A stretch of 64,000 nucleotides of DNA, taken from positions 14,866,048 through 14,930,047 of the forward strand of contig OX387194.1 in NCBI GenBank assembly GCA_947561395.2, read 5' to 3'. The notes beneath the pieces were generated by a model that did not search any database, had not been told where the DNA came from, and worked only from the letters and a program-made list of their open reading frames with translations. This DNA is from Buxus sempervirens. Lineage: Eukaryota; Streptophyta; Magnoliopsida; Buxales; Buxaceae. This document shows positions 33,045 to 43,690 of the stretch, piece by piece (within the stretch, counting starts at the first letter, position 1; each line of letters opens with the position of its first letter). A program made the position numbers and the translations under genes.

Positions 33045-35141
33045 GAGACGCCTCCTTAAGCAAATGGCCATTAACTCTTGTCAAGAACTTTTGCCAAGAA
33101 GTTGGAGATCAAAGAGCTCCGAGTGAAGAGGGAAACCGCTTCAGTCTTGCTTCCAGAAGCCCAGGTAAGCCTCAAACCTCTCTTTATTTTTTTGTTTTTA
33201 CATTCTAGATCTAGATCTCTTCTTCTACCTTTCTGTAGAATAAGGCCTCTTCTATGTGTGTGAAAACCCTTCGCCTACTCAAAGTACCTCGAGACTCCCC
33301 CTAGCCGTAAAACATGAAGGCGGGATCTAGGGGAAACGAGACTGGGGATTGATCCTAGTATTATAACCTATTTGAATAAGCCTTGTGATTCTATGAAAAC
33401 AGTTCCATATTCAAAGTACCTCAAGATTATCTTGAAGAACCGTGTTTAACGGGGAGAGAGAACTAAGGGAAACGATAATGGAACGGAACCCTAGGTTGTT
33501 TTAGAACCCCATTGGATTGATTTAAATGCATGCTATATGTTATTATATTGTTCTTGAATGGATTTTTATACATATACACACATAGCACCTTTTTTTTGTT
33601 GGATTTGGCTCATATTTCGGATTCATTGCATTCATTGTGATAAATCTGGAATAAATAGCCCTAAATAATTCTGGAATATTTATGGTTGGTTTTCAATGTG
33701 ATTTCAAGCAAGTTTTGAGTATTGAAGGCCTCTATGCTCAACCTATCGGTTTTTGGCATTTTTGCACTTTTTGGGGTTTTTGGCATATCCTTTCCAATCG
33801 GAGAGGATGGTGAGCCAAACCCATGCCCCATTTCTTTCTAGAGGCTCTTCAACTTCTTTTTAAAATGGTTTTGATCTATCTTGCACGGATCACACACCTC
33901 TTATCACTGTTTTAAATTGATTTTACTCAAAAAAAGGCTTAATTTGACAGCAACTGTACCCCAACTTCGGACACTCGTAACTTCATCGTCCGGATGAATT
34001 TTGGAGTGATTCCAGAGCCATGGGAAAGGTGAGGCTGTCTAGTTTATGCCTGTAAAATTTCATTAATTTCTATCAAGCGGATTGTTGACACCTCTCTGTC
34101 GAAGTTGATAGGTCAGTTCGGGTCTGAATACGGAACCTGTCACTTCGATTGAGCGCCATGTGTTAGTTTTAAGTCTGATTCAAATGATTCTTATTTCTGT
34201 GTTTTCTTTTGGAAGTCTAGTTTCAAATCCAGTTGGTTTCATAATTTTTTGACTCAATTTGTGTTGTTGGTAACAGATTTACTCAGAGCTGTTCAACAGC
34301 ACTTTTTTGGGTAAATCTGTGATCTTCGGGGCCTGTTCGGGAGGTCACCCAAGACACATCCGAATGAATTTTTGTATGAGGATAGTTTAATCTGAAAGAT
34401 GGCCATACATACCTCATCCACACCAAATTTCATGGATTTATATGCAGCCGATTTTTCTAAATGATTTTCCAAAGTTGCCCACTTATCACTTTTAATCATC
34501 TCCAGCAGCAGATTTCAAAGGAGAATAACTCCTAGGATTTCAACCGGATTTAATTGAAATTTTGCATGAGTCTCTTATTTACCATAATCTTTCAAATGGA
34601 TTTGGTTTGAGTCAATTTAAAATTGGATTTGAATGATGTCAAGACAAATGGTTCTTGCTTTTACCAAATTTCCCGGATTTAACTCAACTTGGTTTTGTAC
34701 AACTTTTGCTTTGATTTCCATCCTTTGGTGATATTCCAGAAGTGATATTGACATAGAAGAAGATCTGGAATTCATTTGGATTTTCATGTGAAGATATCAT
34801 ACATTGGTCCTTTTTCAAGGTTTTTAATGATTTTTAGCAAGCTTTCTTATTTTTTAGCATGAACAACACTTGGCAACCACCTTGTATGGGTGAATGGGGG
34901 TGCCTAACACCTTCCCCCGTTCATAATCTAATCCCCTTACCCATCTCTGGATTTGATTTTCAAGTAGAGTTATTTTTACTCTAGAATTTGCCTTTTAGTT
35001 CTTTTTAATTATTTTTGAATCTTTTGGTGCCCATTCACACCCGAAAATCTGAATGGTGGCGACTCTCCCACTTTACGTTGAGCCCCGTGTGTTGACGGAG
35101 GGGAAATCATCCCGGTGATTTTTCCCATGTCTCAGACATAT

Positions 35142-35861
35142 CATACCTATCTGGCACGATGTCGGAATTGAATCGATACTGAGCTAGGAAAGCATCAGCC
35201 AGATCTTTCCACCTCCTGATTCTGCCATAGTCCACAATTGTGAACCACCTCAAGCTGCCCCAGCCAGGGTTCTTTGGAACAATTAGATCAAAATGCCGTC
35301 ATCCCAACAAAATTGGCATAATGCCCCACAGTAGAGCTTTAGATTGCTCATTGGGCATCCTGTGCCGTCGTATTTCTCGAAGTCCGGGCACTTAAACTTG
35401 GCCGGTAGGCATACGTCGTGGTACATACACAGATCGTTGAAATTGGTACCGCCGAATGTGTTGACCCCCTTAACTTCTTTCAGTTCTTCTTGGATCGATT
35501 CCAGCCTGTCCAAGAACTTCTTCTCCATCCCTATCCTCAGTATTTCATTATCATTCTCCCTTTCATATTCAGATTCTTCCTCCTGGATCAAGATAGGTTC
35601 GAGGGTTGGTTGATGAAATTTAGGTTGAGGTGGGATAGGTTGGACTGGTGGTGGAAGGTCAGCCTGGGGTTGAGCTGGTGGTGCATTATGGGAGGATGAA
35701 GCCTGGTGAACCTGAGCCTGCGCCTGTTGCGCCTGCATCTGGGCTTGGGCTGCTTGATTAGTCAGCAGATTTTCCAACAGTTTTGTCATCCCTGCCACTT
35801 GCTCTTGCAACTGAGCAACGGCTTCAGCAGAAACAGTTGACTGTTCTTCAATGGGGTTCAT
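35142..35861 (-). pseudogene. Tat-1 gag, N-terminal half
   Basis: Starts MNPIEEQSTVSAEAVAQLQE, then a Gln/Ala/Pro-rich stretch, then PAKFKCPDFEKYDGTGCPMS, the usual entry to Ogre/Tat gag core. A stop at 35283 and the solo LTR at 35136 break it; the frame resumes at 31190. The stretch 35142-35282 still reads as gag in another frame (RWKDLADAFLAQY). Confidence 0.85.
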
Positions 35862-36128
35862 GGTTGCAAATCTGAGTCATTGAGAACATCGAGGAGCAAT
35901 GGTTGCAGTAGGAACCGAGGACCTTTGGTATAAGAAAAAGACAAAAAAAAAACAATTAGTATCCCATTAAATCATGTTTACACACCTATGAATGCATGCA
36001 TGCAGGCTTGGTGAACATGAGTTTGGAACTTTCCTTGTGTTCATATTTTTTGCTTTTTGGACTTATGGTTAAAATAACCTTATTAAAAGGAGGTGATTGA
36101 TACGGAAAAGATTAATCAACAGAAATTG

Positions 36129-36410
36129 TTGGAGTATTCTAGGGCCTCCAACACGTCCCACAAAAAGGTGATGTGCCTATAATAAAAGCCTATAGTCAAA
36201 TCAAGACTTGGAATTACACAAGCTTCCAAGGGCTTATGCTTCGGTTGGTACGAAAAAGACCCACCAATGTTGGAATATTCTAGGGCTTCCAACGTGTCCC
36301 CCAAAAAGGATGAGATGCCTAAAATAAAGCTTTTAAGCAAATCAAGGCTTGGAATCACGCAAGCTTCCAAGGGCTTATGCTTTGGAATTAAGGCTTTCAC
36401 AGCCTCTTAA
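36129..36410 (-). repeat. Imperfect 141-bp tandem duplication in the Tat-1 leader
   Basis: TTGGAGTATTCTAGGGC at 36129 recurs as TTGGAATATTCTAGGGC at 36270, followed in both by the same CCAACACGTCCC, AATCAAG and AAGCTTCCAAGGGCTTATGC landmarks. Confidence 0.8.
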
Positions 36411-36412
36411 AA

Positions 36413-36765
36413 TTACGCAGGCTTTCAAGGGCCTATGAATTTCTAAATTAAGGCTTTAGAAGGCCTATGAAATTTTTGAAAAAAATCTGGAATTTCAGGC
36501 TTCCAGGGTCCTATGAGTGTCTAAATCAAGGCTTTAGAAGGCCTATGAAATTTTTGAGAAAAATCTGGAATTTCAGGCTTCCAGGGTCCTATGAATGTCT
36601 AAATTAAGGCTTTAGAAGGCCTATGAAATTTTTGAGAAAAATCTAGAATTTCAGGCTTCCAAGGTCCTATGAGTGTCTAAATTAAGGCTTTAGAAGGCCT
36701 ATGGAATTTTTGAGAAAAATCTGGAATTTCAAGCTTCCAAGGTCCTATGAGTGGATTTTCTGAAA
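36413..36765 (-). repeat. 78-bp tandem repeat, about 4.5 copies
   Basis: AATTTCAGGCTTCCAGGG begins at 36491, 36569, 36647 and (as AATTTCAAGC) 36725, exactly 78 bp apart, with a partial unit before. Each contains AAGGCTTTAGAAGGCCTATG. Confidence 0.9.
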
Positions 36766-37495
36766 TTCCAAGGCTTTCAGATGCCTAAAATATTTTTGAT
36801 TTCCCCCTTTAGGTGTTTTGAATTAGAAAGAAATTCAATTTACTTTCAAGGAGATGATTTCAAGATTTTCTTTCATTCCAATTTTTTTTTTTTTTGTTTT
36901 GAATGATTATTTGCTTGGAATTCAAAGGTTTCCAAGTGACCTATCAAACAAATTACTCTTTGGGGAGAAATCTTAAAAGTTTGCACACTTTATTATGAAA
37001 GATTTCTCATTTGGAATTTCATTCATTTTAGAAATGGGCTGAGTTTTTTCCTTATTCTTGCATTGGATTGCATTTTAAGCTTAAAATATGTTTTGAAAGC
37101 TTATGGCTATTTCCAAATTCAATTCTTAAGGTTGAAGTATGATTGGGTTGGTTATTTGGACCAATTCTCTTTTAATCACTTACTTCAACTAAGATGGGTT
37201 AAGTGTTCAAACTAGGTGAAAAGAGCCCAATACGGGCTTGACCTCCGAATCGAGGTGCTTGACCTAATTTTTTATTTGAACAAGCTTTTACTTTGTCATT
37301 TTCACCTTTGAGTTGAGCCAATTTATTCAATTTAGGTGAACATTGCATAAACTGATCTTAATCCTTTGGTTTGGGTATGGTTTGGAATGGTTTAAATGCC
37401 ATTTATCCTATTTGGAACCCCTGACCATTTGCTTATATCATTTAGGGATGAAAGGACCCAGGACTATTTGTTAAGGATGGCCGGAAGAGAATTTC

Positions 37496-37596
37496 GGCTT
37501 AAAACCGCGCACTCAGAATGGTTTGGCTCAAACCGTACCTATCCTGCAGTTGCAGCCAAAATTCAGGAAACCGCATACTCAGAGCGGTTTTAAGCC
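37496..37596 (-). repeat. Hairpin array C of Tat-1
   Basis: Three 7-7-7 units (spacers CACTCAG, CCTATCC, TACTCAG) of the AACCGCA/TGCGGTT family, bounded by a 13-bp inverted repeat GGCTTAAAACCGC (37496-37508) / GCGGTTTTAAGCC (37584-37596), so the cluster can also close as one larger hairpin. Confidence 0.8.
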
Positions 37597-39180
37597 AGAA
37601 ACAGATTTTCGAATTGTTTCCTTTCCCAATTGATTTTATTAGTTTGATTACTCGCCCAAACTCACTGTTCACCATTGGGTGGATTCTGGACTGCCCCAAA
37701 TTAGGCATTTGACACATCAAATGGTATTAAAAACCCATGTATACCATGAACTTTATGAGATTGCATAAGGGCTTTACAAATATGTACAAAAAAATTCCTT
37801 ACAATAAAGGAAATGAACTACAATACAAATTTGCCTTCAAGGGCATGAATCAAATAAAAAAAATACAATTTGGCCTCCTTGGGCTTGAGAAGGAAAGAAA
37901 ATTCCTAAACTAAAAAATGAAGGGCCTTCTGTACCAGCAGCTTCTGGGTGGCATTCACACACAACTTTCCTGCAAAAAAGAGGATTAGCAATATTTAAAC
38001 AGAGGAGGGCCTAAGCTCCCGTCAAAATGGACACCCAATGCATGGATTTTGGACTTTTGGGTTGCCTCCTAAAGGTATTTGGGTAGAATGACACCTAAGA
38101 AGAGTAAAGACTCTCTCTAAGGGCTACACCATTCCTAGGATACAGCAAGTTTTCGGGAAAGACAAAGCCCCAACAAAATGGACACCATGAGCTTGATTTT
38201 ACAAAGTATAGAGGTCATCATAAGAAATAGACTGAAAATACCTTGTTACCTCTTGTTTACCTTCAAGATGGTGTCTATATTATACCTTGGGTCACCTGAG
38301 CCATGCAAGACGGCATTACCTCATTACAAACCCTTTTCCCATCGCATTTGGTTTACTTTGGCCAAAAATGTGTTTCTCCACCTTCAAGCGTAGGGGTTTT
38401 GGGATTTGGCTTATTGGCAACTTAGAACTCAAGCCTAGTGTATGACCAGAATTCTAGATCCACCATGTGATCACATCATTGGCTCAAAGTTTCTAAGGTG
38501 AATGTTTTCACTTTCGCTTTCCGAAGTAACGACCTCGGTGCGCCAAGCTACACACACTCTTGTTCAACTTCCTATAGGTGATAGGTAGGCTGTGTAAAAA
38601 AATAAAAAAGGTGCACAAGTGCATTTGAAAAAGTGGGTCACATTCATCACAACGTCCCACCCTTGCCACTCTTTTTTCGTAGCCATGCAAGCACAACCAA
38701 AATCACCAAGGCATGATATAGAGATAATTTGTGATAAATAAACATGAGAACATCCAGGTAATGAAATAAAACACCTAGCATGCTCAATCTAAACATGTAT
38801 TCACACAATCATCAAACATGTAAGCATGTTATCAAGTTATACAAAAATAGCATTCAATCATGGTGAGCATGCTTTTGCATTATTCATGACATCTCTCAAA
38901 ATCAGATCACATGCTCATGACACTAAAATCCTAATCAAAACATGCTTGTCATAGAAACATTGCAACCTAGCATGGTTAGACTAACTAGGTCTCCAAACAT
39001 GGTTTTGAGCATAACCAAAGCATGGACATCACATACCCTATTTTCATGGGTCTCATATTTTCTAAAAACAGAAACACTCAGATCAAACATGCTTATCACA
39101 AATTGACAAAACAGCAAACAATTCATAAAAGTCATTCAAACATGCACAAGCAAACAATCATGGCTCAATTCCACTAGAAG

Positions 39181-39198
39181 TCCCCAGCAGAGTCGCCA
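39181..39198 (-). other. Primer binding site of Tat-1
   Basis: TGGCGACTCTGCTGGGGA on the minus strand, two bases after the LTR end (CTCACA). It matches the Arg-tRNA-type PBS I recall for Ogre/Tat elements. Confidence 0.8.
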
Positions 39199-40917
39199 GT
39201 TGTGAGACATGGAAATGTCACCTAAGATGACTTCCGATATCGTCACGCGGGGATCGATAAAAATAAAGAGTCACCACCATCCAAGTTAAGGTGTGAATGG
39301 ACACCAACAGGATCATAAATGCCAAATAGAGCAAAAGTAGTTCTAGTATAAGGAAAAATCCAGAGATCAAGTAAGGGGAATTATTTATGAGCAGGGTAAG
39401 GTGTTAAGCACCCCTACTCATCCGTCTAAGACGGTTGCCACATGCTTGCTCATACTAAAGATTGCTTGCTAATCAAAAATAGACAAAGGATGCTTAAAAA
39501 TAAGGAAAATGTATATGATTATTCCATATGAGTAGTCCAATGAATTTGGACTCTCCTCATGGATATATCACTTTTATAACTTCGTGAGTGAACTAAAATC
39601 AAGGTAAAAATGAAGAAAAATCAAGCTAAGGCAAATCTGGAAAAATCAAGCCATTAGAGCTTGAAGATTTTAAACACTAATAAATCCTTCGATCCAAACC
39701 CAAATCAAACGAAACCAAAGCCATTAGAAAGCTGGTACAGAATAGAATATTAAAAAATTTAGCTCAATCCAATTTAAAACAAAAGAGAAATATACTATTG
39801 AAATCTGCTGCTATAAATCAGAAAAAAGCGGTGAGTAGGCATTTTTGAAGTTCTATTCGTGGAGTTTGACTCCATATAAATGAGTAAAAACTTGCATGGA
39901 TGAATCATATGGTGTCATCTTTCAAATGAAATAGGTTTTATACCAAACTCCATCCATTTGTGACTTGTGTGTCCTCTTGAACATGCCTAGAGGATCACAG
40001 ATTAACCCAGAACCCTGTTACAGAGCCACTCGGAGTCGATCAAGTACACAAGCCACAAATCAAATCAAAATCTGTTGAAACCAGTTGGAATGGAAAATAG
40101 ACTCCTCAAAGAAAACACAGAGACCAAAATCCTTCAAAACGGATTAAAATTGAGCAAACGGTGCACAATCAAAGCGGCAAGTTCAGCAATTTGGACTGAA
40201 CTGACTTGCCGACTTTGAACAGATGGTGTCAAAAATTGGCTTCATAAGAACGAATGAAAATTTCCAGATACAAAGTAGGCTATCCCATCTATCACATGTC
40301 CTTGGAATCACTCAAAAATTCATCCGGAGGATGAAGTTATAAGCATTCCAAGACAGGCCACAGATACTGTCCTGTTTTGAAGATTTTTGAATAAAAGACC
40401 AAAACCAGTGCAAGTGGATTCGATCAAAACACTTGGAAACCATGAAAAACAGCCTCATGAAGTTCTAAAATTCATTCTAAAGCCAATGATCTCAGATTTT
40501 CCATATTAAACATGGAAATCCAAGATCTAGCTTATCCTTGCAAAAAACAATGAAAAGTGTGTTTGGTTGTGATGGAAATCAGATTTTTAGGAGAAGGTTG
40601 GAATCCATTGCTATTGAGAGCATGGATTCGTACATCTTCTCCAGAGACAAATACAAAATATCATAGAAAGCAACCATAGGCTCAAAATAACCAAACCAAA
40701 TGCTCTTCATCATTTGTAGGTTCTAAGCCTAGAGGATCCATTCCACCTTCTTTTTCCCAAGGGTCTCTCTTCACGTTTTACGGCTATAGAGAATTCCCAG
40801 GTACTTTGAAAGAGGTTTGGGGCTTCAAAAAAAACACCCAGGGCCTTACACTACAAAAAGGTTGAAGATTGGAGTTGGAAATGTAAAGAAGAAGCAAGAA
40901 ATGAAATGGAGCTTTAC

Positions 40918-41003
40918 CTTTGGTAGCTTGAACACTTGAGGCAGCAATCCAGCAGAGTTTTTCCTCTTCTTGCAGAGCTTCCAAGCTTCAAATTCTCAGC
41001 CAT
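40918..41003 (-). other. Leader mini-exon of the Tat LTR (MAEN... then splice donor)
   Basis: 28 bp beyond the TATA box an ATG opens MAENLKL; after 86 nt an AAAG/GTAAAG donor follows. Tat-2 has the equivalent MAENFEVEELFKKKG (54035-53958, 26 in-frame codons, AAG/GTAAGC) and LTR B3 an ATG at 33065 with CAG/GTAAGC at 33164. A spliced leader with a short 5' ORF is inferred. Confidence 0.45.
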
Positions 41004-41022
41004 TTGCAAGAGGAGGACCCCT

Positions 41023-41031
41023 CTATTTATA
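41023..41031 (-). promoter_or_regulatory. TATA box of the Tat-1 5' LTR
   Basis: TATAAATAG on the minus strand, in the same context (GAGGG downstream, ATGGCTGAGAA 20-30 bp later) as in Tat-2 (54055-54063). Confidence 0.65.
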
Positions 41032-41229
41032 TGCACAGCCAAGGGCAATAAAGCCCCAAGGGTATGCCCAAAATCTCTCTAGATTGTTCCAATTCAAGTT
41101 AAAGCCTTGAATTGTTGTAAATATAGCAATTTCGGAGGGTGAAATAGGGAGTTCAAGTCCCTGAAAGAGAGGTAATATGTGTAAATAAGGCTCAGAGATT
41201 GAGCCTTTTCGCAAATGCACAAAACAAGC

Positions 41230-41470
41230 AAAACCGCATACACAGTGCAGTTTTCTGGCAAATTCACCTTAACCGCACATACAGGGCGGTTCCAATTCAG
41301 TTACGCTCCTCATGATTGCTGTCGACGTGGCCCAACGGCCAAAGCTTCTAGAAGCCACATGGCAGCTCACGCAAGAAGCATGAACCTCAACCGTGTTGTG
41401 TGTGCGGTCGCCACCGCATACACAGGGCGGTTGAGACCAAATTCTCAAAAACCGCATATTTAGTGCGGTT
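41230..41470 (-). repeat. Hairpin array D of the Tat-1 LTR
   Basis: Five 7-7-7 units: AACCGCA-TACACAG-TGCAGTT (in 41230-41254, where flanking A/T bases extend the stem to 9), AACCGCA-CATACAG-GGCGGTT (41271-41291), AACCGTG-TTGTGTG-TGCGGTC (about 41389), CACCGCA-TACACAG-GGCGGTT (about 41412) and AACCGCA-TATTTAG-TGCGGTT (41450-41470, perfect). They lie 200-440 bp upstream of the TATA box in element sense. Confidence 0.85.
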
Positions 41471-41583
41471 AGCACCCCTTTTGAGTATTTCTGAATTTTT
41501 GACATATGTCAAAGTTCAAATAAAACATTTAAAATTCATTTTGATTGTTCTCTCATATTGAAGTGCAATTTGGGGTGTCTACA

Positions 41584-42602
41584 AGCTCGAGATCAGTGTA
41601 CCGGTCAAAGGCATTTCCCTTCAACAATCTTATAAACTGCTTCACCAAAAGTTCACCATCAGTTCCAACATCATTGCAAGTTTCGACAAAATGGCTATGT
41701 GCTACTTTGGATTGCCCTTTCCATCAAATTGTTGAAATTTTGGAGGTTGATAACTGGCTGGGATCTTCATCTCACTAATTCTTTGGTTGCAAGGCTTTGA
41801 ATATGAGACTAAAGAGTGAGACCCACCTTCAAACTTACCTCAAATGGTGCTCATGATAAATTCCTTAAGCTGGCTAGCAAGAATAGAAGCATCAGAAGAA
41901 AGTGGGATTTCATCAACATGGTCTTTTCCTTTATTTGAAGATTCAGGCGTATCACGAGACGCTTGTTAAGGTGTGAACATAGGAGGACTGATTGGCCCAT
42001 GGGTTGAATCTCCAATAGCTTCAATTTTACTCATCACCATTGCAACTTGAGCATCCTTTTCCTGAATAGACTTAACAAGTCCTTCAATGGCTTTAGCCAT
42101 TTCTGTGACTTGTTTTTCAAGGGAGACACCTTGAATCATCATCACCGGCATGGCGATTAAGAATTATGAGTTAGCACAATCCAAGGGTCTTGGAGACGTA
42201 GATCTCGGCGTTCCGCTAGGTGATACAAGTGTAGAACCCGTGTTTGAACTATAATCTTCTAGTATATATGGCAGCTCTATTCTTGGTGTTTGGATCTTGA
42301 GAGAATATTTGGTGAGCTAATATATTTTTTGTAGATTTTGGATGCAGATTCATTTTCCCCCAGCATGGCCAGAGTAAGAACAGGTTGTGCAGATTGAGAT
42401 GTATCAAAAACTAGAGTTGGTTTTCGCAAACAAGTTACTATTTGCAAAGTTAAGGCTTTTTGCCTTGCTTCTGGTAATCACGCCAGTTGCCCGAGTATTG
42501 AGACTTGATCTGGGATAGATTGAAGCCGCAAGGATCAGATCCAGTTGGTTTTTCAACAACATTCTTTTGAGTAATCTTGGATGGCGTTGACTTTGGAGCC
42601 AT
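41584..42602 (-). pseudogene. Relic gag of an older Ty3/Gypsy element, cut by Tat-1
   Basis: Minus-strand readings in changing frames: an N-terminal block starting MAPKSTPSKITQKN near 42602; a helical MIQGVSLEKQVTEMAKAIEG block at 42151-41966; and the gag core YQPPKFQQFDGKGNPK near 41740. Several stops and frameshifts. The Tat-1 LTR interrupts it after a WYTDLE-like block at 41584. The rest of that element is not in the window to the left, so its other half probably lies beyond the missing Tat-1 3' LTR. Confidence 0.7.
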
Positions 42603-42688
42603 GGATCTTTATTTTGAAATGGTAGAAATTCTTTTAATGAAGAAAAGAGATGAGAGCCAAAATGTCCCACTGAGCGTTCCAAAAATTT

Positions 42689-43690
42689 GTTTACACAAAT
42701 TTCTCATTTTGAATCAACGAATCAGATGTGCAATTACAAATAAAATTGTATTTTTATTTATAAAAGAAATGTGGGGTACAAATCTCTGTAATTCCTTTGA
42801 TTCTTTTCTTCAAAATCTTCGATTTGGGGGTTGAAATAGCTTATTCTCAAATCGGTCTTCGGTCTTTTGACAAACTTGATGAAAAACGAAGTAGATGGCA
42901 GATTTGACAAATTTTACGTACAGATCTATGTTGGATTTGGTGAGAAATGCTCTTCTTGATCTTTGACTTGTAGGCTTGTTGAAGTCCTCTTCTTAATGTA
43001 GTATTAGGTCTTCAAGTCTTCAATTCTTCAAGGCTTGTTGGATCTTCAGAACAACAGCACTTCAATTCTCCAAAGATTTAGGTCTTCAGAATAGCAAGTC
43101 TTCAGTTCTTCTGGGCTTGAGGCTTTAGAGTAGCAGGGCTTTGCTTCTTCTTCTTTAGACTTCCTGTGTCTAGAATGGAGAGAGGACTACCCTATTTATA
43201 GATATAGGGGGATAGAGTTCTCCAGATTTAAAACTCTTTTAGAGAATTACCATTTAAATTTGGAGAGATAATTCTCTCTTTTTAAAGAATTACCAAGAAT
43301 TATGATAATTCTTATATTTTAAAAATTATCAAAATAGATAATTTTTAGTGGGACCCATGAGCAGCTTACATGGCTTCTTTTTTTTCTTTTGTAGAGGGAA
43401 AATTCTATTTTATTTTGAAGAATTTAATCTCTTAGTGTGGTCCACCTCTTTTATAAGATTTTACCATGTGGCATTTTCTTAAATCTAAAAAATTTCCCTT
43501 CCTAAAACATGTATTGAAGAAAAAATTCTTGTCAAATATGTGTTGAATGTGCATCAAAATTTTTGCGCTTCAGAGCGTTAAATTGGACATTTTGTTAGTG
43601 AACATGTGGCTTCATTGTCTTCTTTTGGGATTCAATTGACACTTCAAATTGCCCTGTCTTTGGTTTCATGATTGAAAAAACAAATTTAGT
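42689..43690 (-). repeat. Probable degenerate LTR of the relic Gypsy element
   Basis: Upstream of the relic gag, TGGAACGCTCAGTGGGAC (minus, about 42664-42681) looks like a PBS. Beyond it an AT-rich block of about 1 kb contains TATAAATAG (minus, 43192-43200). Exact borders are uncertain; TGTTTACAC at 42689 is the best left end. Confidence 0.45.

Larger units (their letters stand above)
31196..35136 (+). mobile_element. Solo LTR B3 inserted in Tat-1 gag, itself carrying a nested LTR
   Basis: Starts TGTAAACACC and ends CATGTCTCAGA, where the last two bases differ from the CA of the related LTRs. Flanks CATAT (31191-31195 and 35137-35141) are a 5-bp duplication, and removing the insert restores the gag frame. 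Without the nested 31576-32999 it is about 2.5 kb. Same family as the Tat-1 and Tat-2 LTRs but on + and with different hairpin arms. TATAAATAG at 33036-33044; leader mini-exon at 33065-33164. 33200-35050 holds no gene. Confidence 0.85.
35862..39180 (-). other. Tat-1 5' leader between PBS and gag, 3.3 kb, non-coding
   Basis: No protein-like ORF. It contains the 141-bp and 78-bp tandem repeats (36129-36760), a T run near 36880, and hairpin array C (37496-37596). 37600-39180 holds nothing I can identify. Long leaders are known in Ogre-like elements. Confidence 0.6.
3557..41583 (-). mobile_element. Tat-1: giant Tat/Ogre-like Ty3/Gypsy retrotransposon, nested and degenerate
   Basis: On the minus strand: 5' LTR 41583-39201, tRNA-type PBS, leader, gag, protease, RT, RNase H, second RNase H, integrase ending at 11008, then two antisense gene-like ORFs. 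The duplicated RNase H and antisense ORFs between pol and 3' LTR are known traits of the Tat lineage. The same AACCGCA/TGCGGTT hairpin arms occur in the LTR, the leader and on both sides of the antisense gene at 8268, tying these parts to one element. Three inserts (11076-21137, 22044-25525, 31196-35136) remove about 17.5 kb; without them roughly 20.5 kb remain, in the size range of Ogre. The 3' LTR is not in the window. Confidence 0.8.
39201..41583 (-). repeat. 5' LTR of Tat-1
   Basis: On +: TGTGAGACATGG...GTGTCTACA (2383 bp); in element sense TGTAGACACC...TCTCACA. Hairpin array D (41230-41470) lies upstream of TATA (41023-41031), then a leader mini-exon with donor (41003-40918). A PBS-like TGGTGACTCT sits at 39267-39276, 66 bp before the LTR end. 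Outer flank AGCTC (41584) interrupts a relic gag. Confidence 0.9.

Noticed and set aside
41230-41470. CRISPR-like array (regularly repeated short palindromes)
   Set aside because: Irregular spacing, no unique spacers of constant size, plant nuclear context with LTRs; these are dyads in U3, not CRISPR.
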